This document shows positions 14,897-23,038 of a stretch of DNA of 23,123 bases, in pieces. The position numbers and the translations under genes are program-made. Within the stretch, counting starts at the first letter, position 1. The number at the start of each line of letters is the position of its first letter. The stretch comes from Sphingopyxis sp. (GTDB taxonomy: Bacteria; Pseudomonadota; Alphaproteobacteria; Sphingomonadales; Sphingomonadaceae), in contig JACEST010000013.1 in NCBI GenBank assembly GCA_013911715.1, positions 1 through 23,123 on the forward strand, in the 5' to 3' direction. The notes under the pieces are model-generated. The model saw only the letters and a list, made by a program, of their open reading frames with translations. It was not told the DNA's origin and searched no databases.

Positions 14897-16065
14897 GACC
14901 CGCCTCCCAAAATCAGGTCACGGGTCACCAGCACGCGAACGGGGAAACCCGGACGGATGGTCAATGTCGGTCTGACATCGAGCTCGCGGCTGACCACCTG
15001 TTCGCCCGCGCGGCCAATGCTATCCTGCGAGCCGCGACGCAGCGCGCGGGTGAGGTTGTCATCATTGCCAGCGCCAAGCTCGCCGCCAACGCCCAGCAGG
15101 GTCGAGACCAGTGCTGCGCGCAGCACGCCGCCCCAATGAAAGTCCACCCCGTCCTGCAGCCCGGCAAAGCCGGACGGGTCGCCGCCGGGTTGGCGTTCGA
15201 GCACGATCGACCGGCCATCGGGTAGGATCAGTCGGTTCCATGCGAGTTGCACCCGACGCTGGCCGAAGGACACGTCGGCGTTATAGTCGCCGATCAGCCG
15301 CGAGCCCTGGGGGATAAGCAAGATGCGCCCGGTGACGCTGTCATAGACAGGTTCGGTGACCTGCGCGGTGACCTGACCTGGAAGATCGGAACGAATCCCG
15401 GTGATGAGGGCAGCAGGAATGATGCTGCCCGCCTGCAAGACATGGGTGCCCGCCGGTGGCTCGATACGACTGGCTGATACCGTCCGACGCTCGGCGGGGC
15501 GCTCGGCAAAGGCGGGACGCTGAGCCCCTGCTGCAAGCTGCGGCACGGGCGGCCCACCGCTGGCATCGGCAACTTCCGATCCGCCACCGACCGCAGCTGC
15601 CCCCGCACCGCCACCAAAGAACAGGCCGCTTTCGCGTGCCGCGCTGCGTTCCTGCAGAAGCCGCTGTCGTTCCGTCTCGGCTGCCGTTTGCGCGGGCGTT
15701 GGTGCAGGGCCAGTGGGCGGCGAAGCGCCGATCGGCGGAAGCTCTGCAACATCGCCGCGCTGTTGTGCCGCCAGGATCGGCGCGCCGAGATCGCCGGGCA
15801 GGGGCGGGCCCAGCTTGGGGACATCACCATAGTCGCGAGGCGCATCGGCCAATGCATCGGGCCGCGCCGCGCCTTCGGTGTTGAGCAGCTCCTCGCGCTC
15901 GGCCTGGCTCGCGGGCTGCAGGGCATAGATCAGCGCACCGCCGACAAGGGCAAAGCCGCAGGCCGAAGCAATACCGATCGCTTTGCGCGACAGCCGCATA
16001 ACGCGCGGCGGGTCGCCGCGCAGTTTGACTGCCTCTTCAGCTGTCGTTGCTGCATACTCGTTCAT
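14893..16065 (-). CDS. trbI: TrbI, VirB10-like conjugal transfer protein
   Basis: A 390-residue bitopic envelope protein that links inner and outer membranes of the type IV secretion channel and transmits ATP-driven conformational change. It has a short cytoplasmic N-terminus, one membrane helix (about 29-48, IGIASACGFALVGGALIYAL), a Pro/Ala/Gly-rich periplasmic linker (about 90-180), and the conserved TrbI/VirB10 beta-barrel domain beginning GTHVLQAGSIIPAALITGI (about 206-224). The latter includes LLIPQGSRLIGDY and the antenna-type helix region after DFHWGGVLRAAL. The start overlaps the trbG stop and the end overlaps the DUF2274 start, each by four bases. Confidence 0.95.
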   Translation of the reverse strand: MNEYAATTAEEAVKLRGDPPRVMRLSRKAIGIASACGFALVGGALIYALQPASQAEREELLNTEGAARPDALADAPRDYGDVPKLGPPLPGDLGAPILAAQQRGDVAELPPIGASPPTGPAPTPAQTAAETERQRLLQERSAARESGLFFGGGAGAAAVGGGSEVADASGGPPVPQLAAGAQRPAFAERPAERRTVSASRIEPPAGTHVLQAGSIIPAALITGIRSDLPGQVTAQVTEPVYDSVTGRILLIPQGSRLIGDYNADVSFGQRRVQLAWNRLILPDGRSIVLERQPGGDPSGFAGLQDGVDFHWGGVLRAALVSTLLGVGGELGAGNDDNLTRALRRGSQDSIGRAGEQVVSRELDVRPTLTIRPGFPVRVLVTRDLILGGGS

Positions 16066-17045
16066 TGTGCAGCCCTCCGGCGCGCGCCCCGAATTTCGAC
16101 ACGCTGCTGTGAGCGGCGATCGCCGAGGCGGAGCTCGGCGCGGTCGAGCAGCCGGTCTACGATCATAAACCTGCCCGAAACGCGGTAGTTGACCAGCTCA
16201 GCCTGATCGCCTTCACCGAGCACGAACAGCGGCGGCATTTCGCCTTGGGCAACGTTTTCGGGGAACTCGACAAAGGTCTGCCGACCGTCATCGAATACGC
16301 GCACTGGTCGCCATGCCGGACGATCACCCGATACCCGATAGGCGAAATTGAGTGCCGCAATCGGAATATTCGCGGCAACCGGCATAGCCCGCGCCTCGGC
16401 CTCCTGCGCTTGTCTGAGCGCGATCAACTCGTCCTGCGGATAGGTCCACGAGACCGACGCCATATAGACCGACGGATTGGCGCGTAGCTCGATATGGTAA
16501 GTGCGCCGGTCGGTGTTGATGACGAGGTTGGTGGTAATGTCCGAGCGGATCGGCTTCACCAGAATATGGACGCGCGCCGTGGGCCCACGTCCGCTGATTG
16601 TATCGCCGATCAGCCAACGCACAGTATCGCCGGCCGCGACCGGCCCGGTTCCGACTAGCTGCTCGCCCTCTTGCAGCGCGATATCGGTCACTTGGCCGGG
16701 GGAAGCATAGACCTGATACAGTGCGCCGGGCGTCCAGACATAGTTCTGGATCGCGTTGAGAAACTGCTCGCCTTCGGGCTGCACGCGCGCTGCGGCGTTT
16801 GCCGCTCCCACCCGATCGCGTGGTCCAGGATGCTGGGCGGATGGCTGGGAGCGGCGCGCGGCGCGGGAGGGGGCTCGCCGCGTGAGGGGTTGAACTTGGG
16901 GCAGCGGCGCGGCGGGTTCGCCGCTGACCGCCGGAATTGATGTGCTCAGCTGCGGGTTCGCTTGCGTGGCTGCGGGACAGGCCGTTGTGCCAAGCAGGAT
17001 CGGAATGACCGTCGCTGCGAGGCGACCGGGGAGTGGATGGATCAT
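16062..17045 (-). CDS. trbG: TrbG, VirB9-like conjugal transfer protein
   Basis: A 327-residue periplasmic or outer-membrane core component of the type IV secretion system that partners with TrbI. A signal sequence is present (about 1-23, LAATVIPILLGTTACPA). The Cys there resembles a lipobox, but it is a weak match. A low-complexity Pro/Arg segment follows (about 40-80), then the VirB9/TrbG domain: VWTPGALYQVYASPGQVTDI, LQEGE, and RTYHIELRANPSVYMASVSWTYP. The C-terminal half ends with VNYRVSGRFMIVDRLLDRAELRLG. The ATG overlaps the trbF stop by four bases. Confidence 0.94.
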   Translation of the reverse strand: MIHPLPGRLAATVIPILLGTTACPAATQANPQLSTSIPAVSGEPAAPLPQVQPLTRRAPSRAARRSQPSAQHPGPRDRVGAANAAARVQPEGEQFLNAIQNYVWTPGALYQVYASPGQVTDIALQEGEQLVGTGPVAAGDTVRWLIGDTISGRGPTARVHILVKPIRSDITTNLVINTDRRTYHIELRANPSVYMASVSWTYPQDELIALRQAQEAEARAMPVAANIPIAALNFAYRVSGDRPAWRPVRVFDDGRQTFVEFPENVAQGEMPPLFVLGEGDQAELVNYRVSGRFMIVDRLLDRAELRLGDRRSQQRVEIRGARRRAAQ

Positions 17046-17725
17046 GAGCCAAGTTCCTTTGACCAGTTGATAGCGTTGACGAAGATGCCAAGAGGGTTCT
17101 TCCTAAGGGCATCGGGGGTGCGCGGGGTCTGGACGGTGATCGTCAGGATCGCGGTCCAGCGACTGGTCTCGGCCAGGCTGCCATCGCGGTAGCGGCGTTC
17201 GACCCAGGCAACGCGGAAGCTGGTCGGCGAGGCGCGGATGACGCTGGTGACATCGATGCCGACCTGTTCGCGCCCGATCAATGCAAAGGGATCGTTGGTC
17301 CGTGCATAGTCGTTAAGCACCAATGCGCCGCGGTCGGTGACGAAGTCATAGGCGCGCAGCCAATTCTGGCGGACGATGATCGGATCGTCGGGAATGCTGC
17401 GGACATGCTCGATAAAGCGCGCAAGGTGAAACGCGATCTGTGGGTCGGTCGGGTCATAATCGCTGACCGCTGGCGCAACTGCCTGCGCCTCGCCGAACCG
17501 GTCGACCTGTACCACCCACGGGATAATCGAGCCTTGTGCACCCTGCCAGACAATCCCGGCGGTGAGGCATGCCGAAAGGCCGAGCGCGCCAAAGAAGGCG
17601 TAGCGCCAGCTTCGCGCCTGCACTCTTGCTGATCCTATCCGTTCGTCCCAGACTTGGGCGGCGCGCTGATAGGGGGTTTCAGGTTCGGGGGCCTTCCCAT
17701 AGCGGATCGAGGGGCGTCGGAACAT
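17042..17725 (-). CDS. trbF: TrbF, VirB8-like conjugal transfer protein
   Basis: A 227-residue inner-membrane protein that nucleates the secretion apparatus. It has a cytoplasmic N-terminus with the family motif PETPYQRAAQVWDERIG (about 15-31), one membrane helix (about 42-60), and a periplasmic VirB8-type domain with QNWLRAYDFVTDRGALVLNDYA and VAWVERRYRDGSLAETSRW. I chose the ATG at 17725, four bases after the trbL stop and preceded by an AAGGA site. A frame extending to 17815 would lie inside trbL and adds unrelated residues. Confidence 0.93.
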   Translation of the reverse strand: MFRRPSIRYGKAPEPETPYQRAAQVWDERIGSARVQARSWRYAFFGALGLSACLTAGIVWQGAQGSIIPWVVQVDRFGEAQAVAPAVSDYDPTDPQIAFHLARFIEHVRSIPDDPIIVRQNWLRAYDFVTDRGALVLNDYARTNDPFALIGREQVGIDVTSVIRASPTSFRVAWVERRYRDGSLAETSRWTAILTITVQTPRTPDALRKNPLGIFVNAINWSKELGS

Positions 17726-17729
17726 GGAA

Positions 17730-19049
17730 TCAGTCCTTTTCTGAAGTGTCGACCGACGCGCCGCCCCCGTGGCTGTCGCCCGATTTGAGGGTGTGGGCGG
17801 CGATGGTCGCGCCATGCGAGATCGTCCGCCGGTCTTTCATTGCCTTAGCCCAGGCTGGCTGGCCTTGGTCTGCATCGGCGGGCGGCGATGGCGGCGGCGT
17901 ATTCGGTCCGGGAGTGATACTGCCCCCCGTTTTGGTGACAGCGTCGCGACTGCCTTCGCGGAACGATTGCTTCACTCCGTCACCGGCCTTGCGCAGCGGC
18001 GATGTTGCAGCGCTGGCGGCAAAGTCGCCGACGGCACGCGCGCCGCCTGCCACTGCTGCGCCGCCCGACTTGCCGGCAGAGCCGAGGGCGTAGGCCATGG
18101 TCGCACCGCCTGCGGCGCGTGACGTCCCTTGCGCGACATTGGATGCGGCGCTGGCGACTGCGCCGCCTGCGAGTTTGGCTCCAGCAACTGCGCCTGCCGC
18201 CGCGCCGCCAGCAAGCAGCGCCGTGCCTGCGGCAGCGCCTGCACCAAGCTGCGGTCCGCCCGATACGATGCCATTGGCGATCCCGGGCCCAAAAATGCCA
18301 AGGCCGAGAAGGGCCAGGCTTGCCAGCACGATCGACAGTGCGTCCTCAATGGTCGGCTCGCCGGCGATGGCGGTCGTGAATTCGGAAAAGATCGTCGAGC
18401 CGATGCCGACGATGACGGCGAGCACCAGCACTTTGATGCCTGACGACACGACATTGCCGAGCACGCGCTCAGCCATGAAGGCGGTTTTGCCGAACAGCCC
18501 GAACGGGATCAGCACGAACCCGCACAGCGTCGTCAGCTTGAACTCGATCAGCGTGATGAACAGCTGGATCGATAGAATGAAGAAAGCGATGATGACGATC
18601 GCCCAGGCGACCAGCAGGATGACAATCTGGAGGAAATTCTCGAAGAAGCTAACAAATCCCAGCAATTCGGAGATCGATTCCAGCAGCGGATAGGCAGCAT
18701 CGAGACCGACCTGCGCTACGCGGCCGGGTTGCAGCAGTTCGGCGGCGGTGAAGCCTGTGCCGCTGGCTTTCAGGCCCAGCCCGGCGAAACTTTCGAACAC
18801 AATGCGGGCGAGCGTGTTCCAGTTGCCGATGATGTAGGCGAAGATGCCCACGAACAGCGTCTTCTTGACCAGGCGTGCAAGAATGTCGTCCTGCTCGCCC
18901 CATGACCAGAATAGGGCGGCAAGCGTCACATCGATGACGATCAGCGTGGTCGCAATGAACGCGACCTCGCCGCCCAACAGGCCGAAGCCGCTGTCGATAT
19001 AGCGTGAGAAAATGTCGAGGAAGCGGTCAACGACGCCGGTGCCGCCCAT
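17730..19049 (-). CDS. trbL: TrbL, VirB6-like polytopic conjugal transfer protein
   Basis: A 439-residue inner-membrane channel component. The N-terminal two-thirds has several membrane helices, with family-typical stretches VVDRFLDIFSRYIDSGFGLL at the start, FWSWGEQDDILARLVKKTLF, and FELTTLCGFVLIPFGLFGKTAF-like helices with the conserved Phe/Leu pattern. The C-terminal third is Ala/Gly-rich and then hydrophilic, ending in a Pro-rich tail, as is common for TrbL. The ATG at 19049 is one base after the trbK stop and gives the normal N-terminus. An upstream extension to 19256 overlaps trbK and is rejected. The extreme Ala/Gly bias around 18000-18250 produces long shadow frames on the other strand. 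Confidence 0.93.
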   Translation of the reverse strand: MGGTGVVDRFLDIFSRYIDSGFGLLGGEVAFIATTLIVIDVTLAALFWSWGEQDDILARLVKKTLFVGIFAYIIGNWNTLARIVFESFAGLGLKASGTGFTAAELLQPGRVAQVGLDAAYPLLESISELLGFVSFFENFLQIVILLVAWAIVIIAFFILSIQLFITLIEFKLTTLCGFVLIPFGLFGKTAFMAERVLGNVVSSGIKVLVLAVIVGIGSTIFSEFTTAIAGEPTIEDALSIVLASLALLGLGIFGPGIANGIVSGGPQLGAGAAAGTALLAGGAAAGAVAGAKLAGGAVASAASNVAQGTSRAAGGATMAYALGSAGKSGGAAVAGGARAVGDFAASAATSPLRKAGDGVKQSFREGSRDAVTKTGGSITPGPNTPPPSPPADADQGQPAWAKAMKDRRTISHGATIAAHTLKSGDSHGGGASVDTSEKD

Positions 19050-19050
19050 G

Positions 19051-19380
19051 TCAGCGATCCTTCGTTGGGGGGATGACGGGATCGCTGACAGGGTCAGACA
19101 AAGGGTGCTGCTGTTCTGCAGCATCGCGCTCGGCTTGCCCCAGGAACCGCCGCCGCTCGGCCGCCCAAGCTTCGGTGCAGACATCGACCGATGCGGCTTC
19201 GAGGCCGAGTTCTGCACAGTAGGCAAGCGTCGCCTTCGCACCATCGCGGCTTTCATCGGGCACAGTGATGATCTCGGCCTGCGGCGGCGCAGGCTCCTCG
19301 CGCAGTTCGAGTGCTGCTATGGTGATCGCGATGGCGACAAACGCACCCGCCGCGACCCGCGCAAGGAGTTTGCTGGTCAT
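19051..19380 (-). CDS. trbK: TrbK-alt, putative entry exclusion protein
   Basis: A 109-residue protein with one N-terminal hydrophobic segment (about 5-24) followed by a short periplasmic domain that holds a Cys pair (Cys55 and Cys68 in TLAYCAELGLEAASVDVC). This arrangement, between trbJ and trbL, matches the TrbK-alt family. Entry exclusion proteins stop a donor from transferring DNA to a cell already carrying the same element. I chose the ATG at 19380, four bases after the trbJ stop, because an upstream in-frame start lies inside trbJ. Function is by family and position; sequence conservation in this group is low. Confidence 0.78.
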   Translation of the reverse strand: MTSKLLARVAAGAFVAIAITIAALELREEPAPPQAEIITVPDESRDGAKATLAYCAELGLEAASVDVCTEAWAAERRRFLGQAERDAAEQQHPLSDPVSDPVIPPTKDR

Positions 19381-19384
19381 CGGC

Positions 19385-20143
19385 TCAGTTCCCGAACATG
19401 CGGGCATTGCCCGGCACATAGGGACGGCGCTCGCCGAGGAACCGCCGCAGTTGCTCGCGCGCCTGTGCCTGCGCGGCGGCGCGCTGTGCGGCGTCGAGCG
19501 ACTGGGCGCGGCCCAACGCAGCCACGGTCGCGGTCAGATCGGCGAGCTGCTGCGCCTGCACCGCCAGCAGCTGGTTGCCCGCTTGCGCCGCTTGCAGCGC
19601 GCCAGTCGCGGACTGGCTTGCGCTGACCAGCCGGTCGATTGATTGCCGCGAGCCCTCAATGTTGTCGACTGCGCCCGCTTGGACGCGCATGGCGTCTTCA
19701 AATGCACCGACGCTGTTCTGCCAGCGCGCCTCAGCGCCCTGCACGAGCATCCGTTGTGGTCCGGTCATGGAAAGGCTGCGATAGTTGCTCTGGAACTCGC
19801 GTTCGATCTGGCGGACATCATAGGCGACGCGCTGCGCCTGACCCAAAAGCGCTTGCGTTTGGCGGATTTGCACCTGCAATGGTTCAATGACCGTCAACGG
19901 AAGTGACTGCAGATTGCGGGCTTCGTTGACCAGCGAGGTCGCCTGGTTCTGCAATTGTCGGATCTGATTGTTGATCTGCTCGAGCGTGCGCGCGGCGGTC
20001 ATGATATTCTGCGCATAGTTGCGCGGGTCATGGACGATGCCGCCCAGTTGGGCTTGGGCGACGGTAGGTACCACGGCCGTCACACCGACGCAGAAGAGCG
20101 CGGCACCGGCGGCGAGAACGGAAAGCAGGCTTGGGGACTTCAT
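19385..20143 (-). CDS. trbJ: TrbJ, VirB5-like conjugal transfer protein
   Basis: A 252-residue secreted protein, probably a minor pilus or adhesion component. It has a signal peptide (MKSPSLLSVLAAGAALF... ending VAQA, about 1-31). A Gln/Asn-rich helical region with coiled-coil character follows (ARTLEQINNQIRQLQNQATS and on, about 45-120), and a helical C-terminus typical of TrbJ ends in FLGERRPYVPGNARMFGN. Two ATGs lie six bases apart. The AAGGAG site is eight bases ahead of the one at 20143 but only two ahead of the one at 20149, so 20143 is preferred. The ATG at 20149 overlaps the trbE stop (TAATG). Confidence 0.92.
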   Translation of the reverse strand: MKSPSLLSVLAAGAALFCVGVTAVVPTVAQAQLGGIVHDPRNYAQNIMTAARTLEQINNQIRQLQNQATSLVNEARNLQSLPLTVIEPLQVQIRQTQALLGQAQRVAYDVRQIEREFQSNYRSLSMTGPQRMLVQGAEARWQNSVGAFEDAMRVQAGAVDNIEGSRQSIDRLVSASQSATGALQAAQAGNQLLAVQAQQLADLTATVAALGRAQSLDAAQRAAAQAQAREQLRRFLGERRPYVPGNARMFGN

Positions 20144-20148
20144 GGCCA

Positions 20149-22599
20149 TTACTCCTTGGCTGGGGGTTGAGAGGGGTGAGGATCGCGTAGCGGCAGCAGG
20201 TCGGCGGCCCAGGCAAGACCACGATGACTAAGCCAGTGAGCGGCAAAGTCGGCGGTGCCGTGCGTGTCGGTGATCGCGCTGATGGCGAGCTGGTCGGTCT
20301 TTGATGATGTGGCAGTGAAGGCGAGCGCGACTTCGCCGAGCCCCAGCTCGAACAATCGGTTGCCGCGCGCCGACTGGCAATAATAGTCGCGCTTGGGCGT
20401 TGCCCGCGCGACGATCTCGATCTGCCGGTCGTTGAGCCCGAAGCGGCGATAGATGCTCAGGATCTGTGGTTCGACCGCGCGCTCATTGGGCAGGAAGATG
20501 CGGGTCGGGCAGCTTTCGATGATGGCAGGCGCGATCGCCGAACTTTCGATGTCGGCGAGGCTTTGCGTTGCAAACACCACGCTGGCATTCTTCTTGCGCA
20601 ACGTCTTCAGCCATTCGCGCAACTGCGCAGCAAAGGCCGGACTGTCGAGCACCAACCAGCCTTCGTCGATGATGATCATCGTTGGCGAACCGTCGAGCCG
20701 TCCCTCGATCCGGTGGAACAGGTAGGACAGCACCGCAGGCGCTGCTGCCGATCCTGTCAGCCCCTCGGTCTCGAAGGCCTGAAAGCTCGCTTCGCCCAGA
20801 TGTTCGACCTCGGCATCGAGCAGCCGTCCGAAAGGGCCGCCAATGCAATAGGGCGCAAGAGCCTGCTTCAGCGCCTGCGACTGGAGCAGCACGGCCAGCC
20901 CGGTCAGTGTCCGCTCAGGAATTGGGGCTGTCGCAAGCGACGACAGCGCCGACCAGAGATGTTCTTTGGTGGCGGGATCGACGGTGACACCTTCGGACGT
21001 CAGGATCGCCTGGAGCCATTCGGCGGCCCAATTGCGTTCGGCAGGTTCATTGATCCGCGCCAGCGGTTGCAACAGTACCGCGCCAGCGCCGTCTTCGGAA
21101 AGGCTGGTGCCCAAATCCTGCCAGTCGCCGTCGCAAGCGAGCGCTGCGGCCCTAATCGAGCTGCCGAAATCGAAGGCGAAGACCTGAGCACCAGCATAAC
21201 GCCGGAACTGCATGGCCATCAGTGCCAGCAGCACTGACTTGCCCGCCCCCGTCGGTCCGACGATCAGGGTATGGCCGACATCGCCGACATGGAGGGAAAA
21301 CCGGAACGGGGTCGAGCCTTCGGTCCGCGCATAGAATAATGGGGCGGCGTTAAAGTGTTCGTCCCGTTCCGGTCCGGCCCACACAGCGGACAGGGGGATC
21401 ATGTGGGCCAAGTTTAGTGTGGAGATCGGCGGCGTGCGGACATTGGCGTAGACATGACCCGGCAGCGATCCGAGCCATGCTTCGACCGCGTTCATGCCCT
21501 CGACGATCACGGTGAAATCGCGGCCCTGGATGACCTTCTCGACCAGCCGCAGCTTCTCGGCTGCAAGCGCTGCGTCCTCGTCCCACACCGTGACGGTCGC
21601 AGTGACATAGGCTTGCCCAACAAAATCCGATCCAAGCTCCTGCAGAGCAGCATCGGCATCGGCGGCCTTGTTCGAGGCGTCGCTGTCGAGCAACGTCGAT
21701 GCCTCGTTGGTCATTACTTCCTTGAGGATGCTTGCGATCGACTTGCGCTTGGCGAACCATTGCCGGCGGATCTTGGCGGTCAGTTTGGTGGCATCGGTCT
21801 TGTCGAGCATCACCGCGCGCGTCGACCAGCGATAGGCGAATGCGAGCCGATTGAGCTCGTCGAGCAGACCCGGGAAGGTGCTGCTGGGAAAGCCGACCAC
21901 GGTCAGCGTACGCAAATGGGCGCGGCCAAGGCGCGGTTCGAGCCCGCCGGTTAACGGCTCATCTGCCAGCACGGCGTCGAGATGCATCGGGGTTTCGGGA
22001 ACGCGGACGCGGTGGCTGCGCGTCGAAACGCAGCTGTTCAGGTAGGTCAGCGTCTCACCGTCATCGAGCCACGCCACCTCGGGCACAAAGCCATCGATCA
22101 GACGCAATAGGCGCTCGGTGCGGTCTATGAAGAGGTCGAGCAGCTCCTTGGGATTGATGCCCTTTTCGGCCTTGCCTTCGTAGAGCCAGCTTTCGGCGCG
22201 GGCAGCGTCTTCAGCGGGCGGCATCCACAGCAGGGTCAAGAAATAGCCGCTGTCGAAATGTGCGCCTTCCTCGGCGAACTGCGCGGCGCGCTCACGCTCG
22301 ACCAGCGCCGAGGCCGCATCGGGAAAGTTGCTGTCGGGATAGTCCAGCGCCGGACGCCGCACCGCCTCGACGAATATGGCCCAACCTGAACCCAGTCGTC
22401 GCAGCGCGCTGTTCAGACGTGCGGTCGTCGCTATCAGCTCTGCGGGCGTCGCGCTGTCGAGATCGGGACCGCGAAAGCGGGCCGAGCGCTGGAAGCTGCT
22501 GTCCTTGTTGAGCACCACGCCGGGTGCGATCAGAGCCGCCCAGGGTAGGAAGTCGGCGAGCCGGTCGGCCTTGTTCCGGTATTCGCGAAGCGAGAGCAT
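20149..22599 (-). CDS. trbE: TrbE, VirB4-like conjugal transfer ATPase
   Basis: An 816-residue ATPase that powers pilus assembly and DNA transfer from the inner face of the membrane. It opens with LREYRNKADRLADFLPWAAL, typical of TrbE. The N-terminal CagE/VirB4 domain covers about residues 1-400. The C-terminal ATPase domain has Walker A GPTGAGKS (448-455) and Walker B MIIIDEGW with Asp645 and Glu646. A Gln in VVFATQSLADI follows as the sensor-like motif. All catalytic residues are present and the length is normal, so the gene is intact. It starts four bases after trbD and overlaps trbJ by one base. Confidence 0.97.
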   Translation of the reverse strand: MLSLREYRNKADRLADFLPWAALIAPGVVLNKDSSFQRSARFRGPDLDSATPAELIATTARLNSALRRLGSGWAIFVEAVRRPALDYPDSNFPDAASALVERERAAQFAEEGAHFDSGYFLTLLWMPPAEDAARAESWLYEGKAEKGINPKELLDLFIDRTERLLRLIDGFVPEVAWLDDGETLTYLNSCVSTRSHRVRVPETPMHLDAVLADEPLTGGLEPRLGRAHLRTLTVVGFPSSTFPGLLDELNRLAFAYRWSTRAVMLDKTDATKLTAKIRRQWFAKRKSIASILKEVMTNEASTLLDSDASNKAADADAALQELGSDFVGQAYVTATVTVWDEDAALAAEKLRLVEKVIQGRDFTVIVEGMNAVEAWLGSLPGHVYANVRTPPISTLNLAHMIPLSAVWAGPERDEHFNAAPLFYARTEGSTPFRFSLHVGDVGHTLIVGPTGAGKSVLLALMAMQFRRYAGAQVFAFDFGSSIRAAALACDGDWQDLGTSLSEDGAGAVLLQPLARINEPAERNWAAEWLQAILTSEGVTVDPATKEHLWSALSSLATAPIPERTLTGLAVLLQSQALKQALAPYCIGGPFGRLLDAEVEHLGEASFQAFETEGLTGSAAAPAVLSYLFHRIEGRLDGSPTMIIIDEGWLVLDSPAFAAQLREWLKTLRKKNASVVFATQSLADIESSAIAPAIIESCPTRIFLPNERAVEPQILSIYRRFGLNDRQIEIVARATPKRDYYCQSARGNRLFELGLGEVALAFTATSSKTDQLAISAITDTHGTADFAAHWLSHRGLAWAADLLPLRDPHPSQPPAKE

Positions 22600-22603
22600 C
22601 GGT

Positions 22604-22879
22604 TCAAACCCTCAAATAGGTGGGGAAGCGCAGATGCCGCCGGGCGACATCCACGAACTGCGGATCGCGCCGCGCCGCCCAGACCGAGACCATGTGCCCA
22701 AGCGCAAAAATCACCACGCCAGCGATCCACAGGCGCAGGCCGAGCCCGATCGCGGCGGCTAGTGTCGCATTGGCGATCGCTAGCCCGCGCGGCGCACCGC
22801 CAAGCAGGATATGCTCCGTCAGCGCGCGGTGGACCGGAACGACAAAGCCCGGCACGGCTTCAGGCGGCTCGGTCTCCAT
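22604..22879 (-). CDS. trbD: TrbD, VirB3-like conjugal transfer protein
   Basis: A 91-residue inner-membrane protein that works with the TrbE ATPase at the base of the channel. The N-terminal motif PGFVVPVHRALTEHILLGGAPR matches the VirB3/TrbD family. Two adjacent hydrophobic segments follow (about 33-65), and the C-terminus has DPQFVDVARRHLRFPTYLRV. The start overlaps the trbC stop by one base (TAATG), showing that the gene order trbC-trbD is preserved even though trbC is damaged upstream. Confidence 0.92.
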   Translation of the reverse strand: METEPPEAVPGFVVPVHRALTEHILLGGAPRGLAIANATLAAAIGLGLRLWIAGVVIFALGHMVSVWAARRDPQFVDVARRHLRFPTYLRV

Positions 22880-23038
22880 TAAACCAGCGCTCCGCCGCCA
22901 AACGAGAAGAACGACAGAAAGAAGGACGAGGCGGCAAAGGCGATCGACAGGCCGAACACGATTTGGATCATCCGCCGGGCGCCGCCCGAGGTGTCACCGA
23001 ACGCGAGCGCAAGGCCGGTGGCGATGATGATCTGGACA
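22879..23038 (-). pseudogene. trbC: 3' remnant of trbC (VirB2-like prepilin), cut by an IS3-family element
   Basis: Only the C-terminal half of the pilin is present: VQIIIATGLALAFGDTSGGARRMIQIVFGLSIAFAASSFFLSFFSFGGGALV, read in the sense of two hydrophobic segments separated by GDTSGG. Complete TrbC proteins have about 50-70 more residues with a signal peptide and a processing site. Here the upstream reading frame runs into sequence that encodes a transposase C-terminus. A GTG at 23070 inside the IS could start a hybrid product of about 63 residues, but this lacks the export signal. I infer loss of function. The cut point at 23038/23039 is set by the TG expected at an IS end and is approximate. 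Confidence 0.75.

Noticed and set aside
17726..17815. Extended N-terminus of TrbF.
   Set aside because: It lies within trbL coding sequence, lacks family similarity, and the ATG at 17725 has a good ribosome site and normal spacing.
18002..18693. Long open frames on the strand opposite trbL.
   Set aside because: They arise from the GC-rich Ala/Gly bias of the TrbL C-terminal region. The products are Arg/Pro/Ala-rich with no domain.
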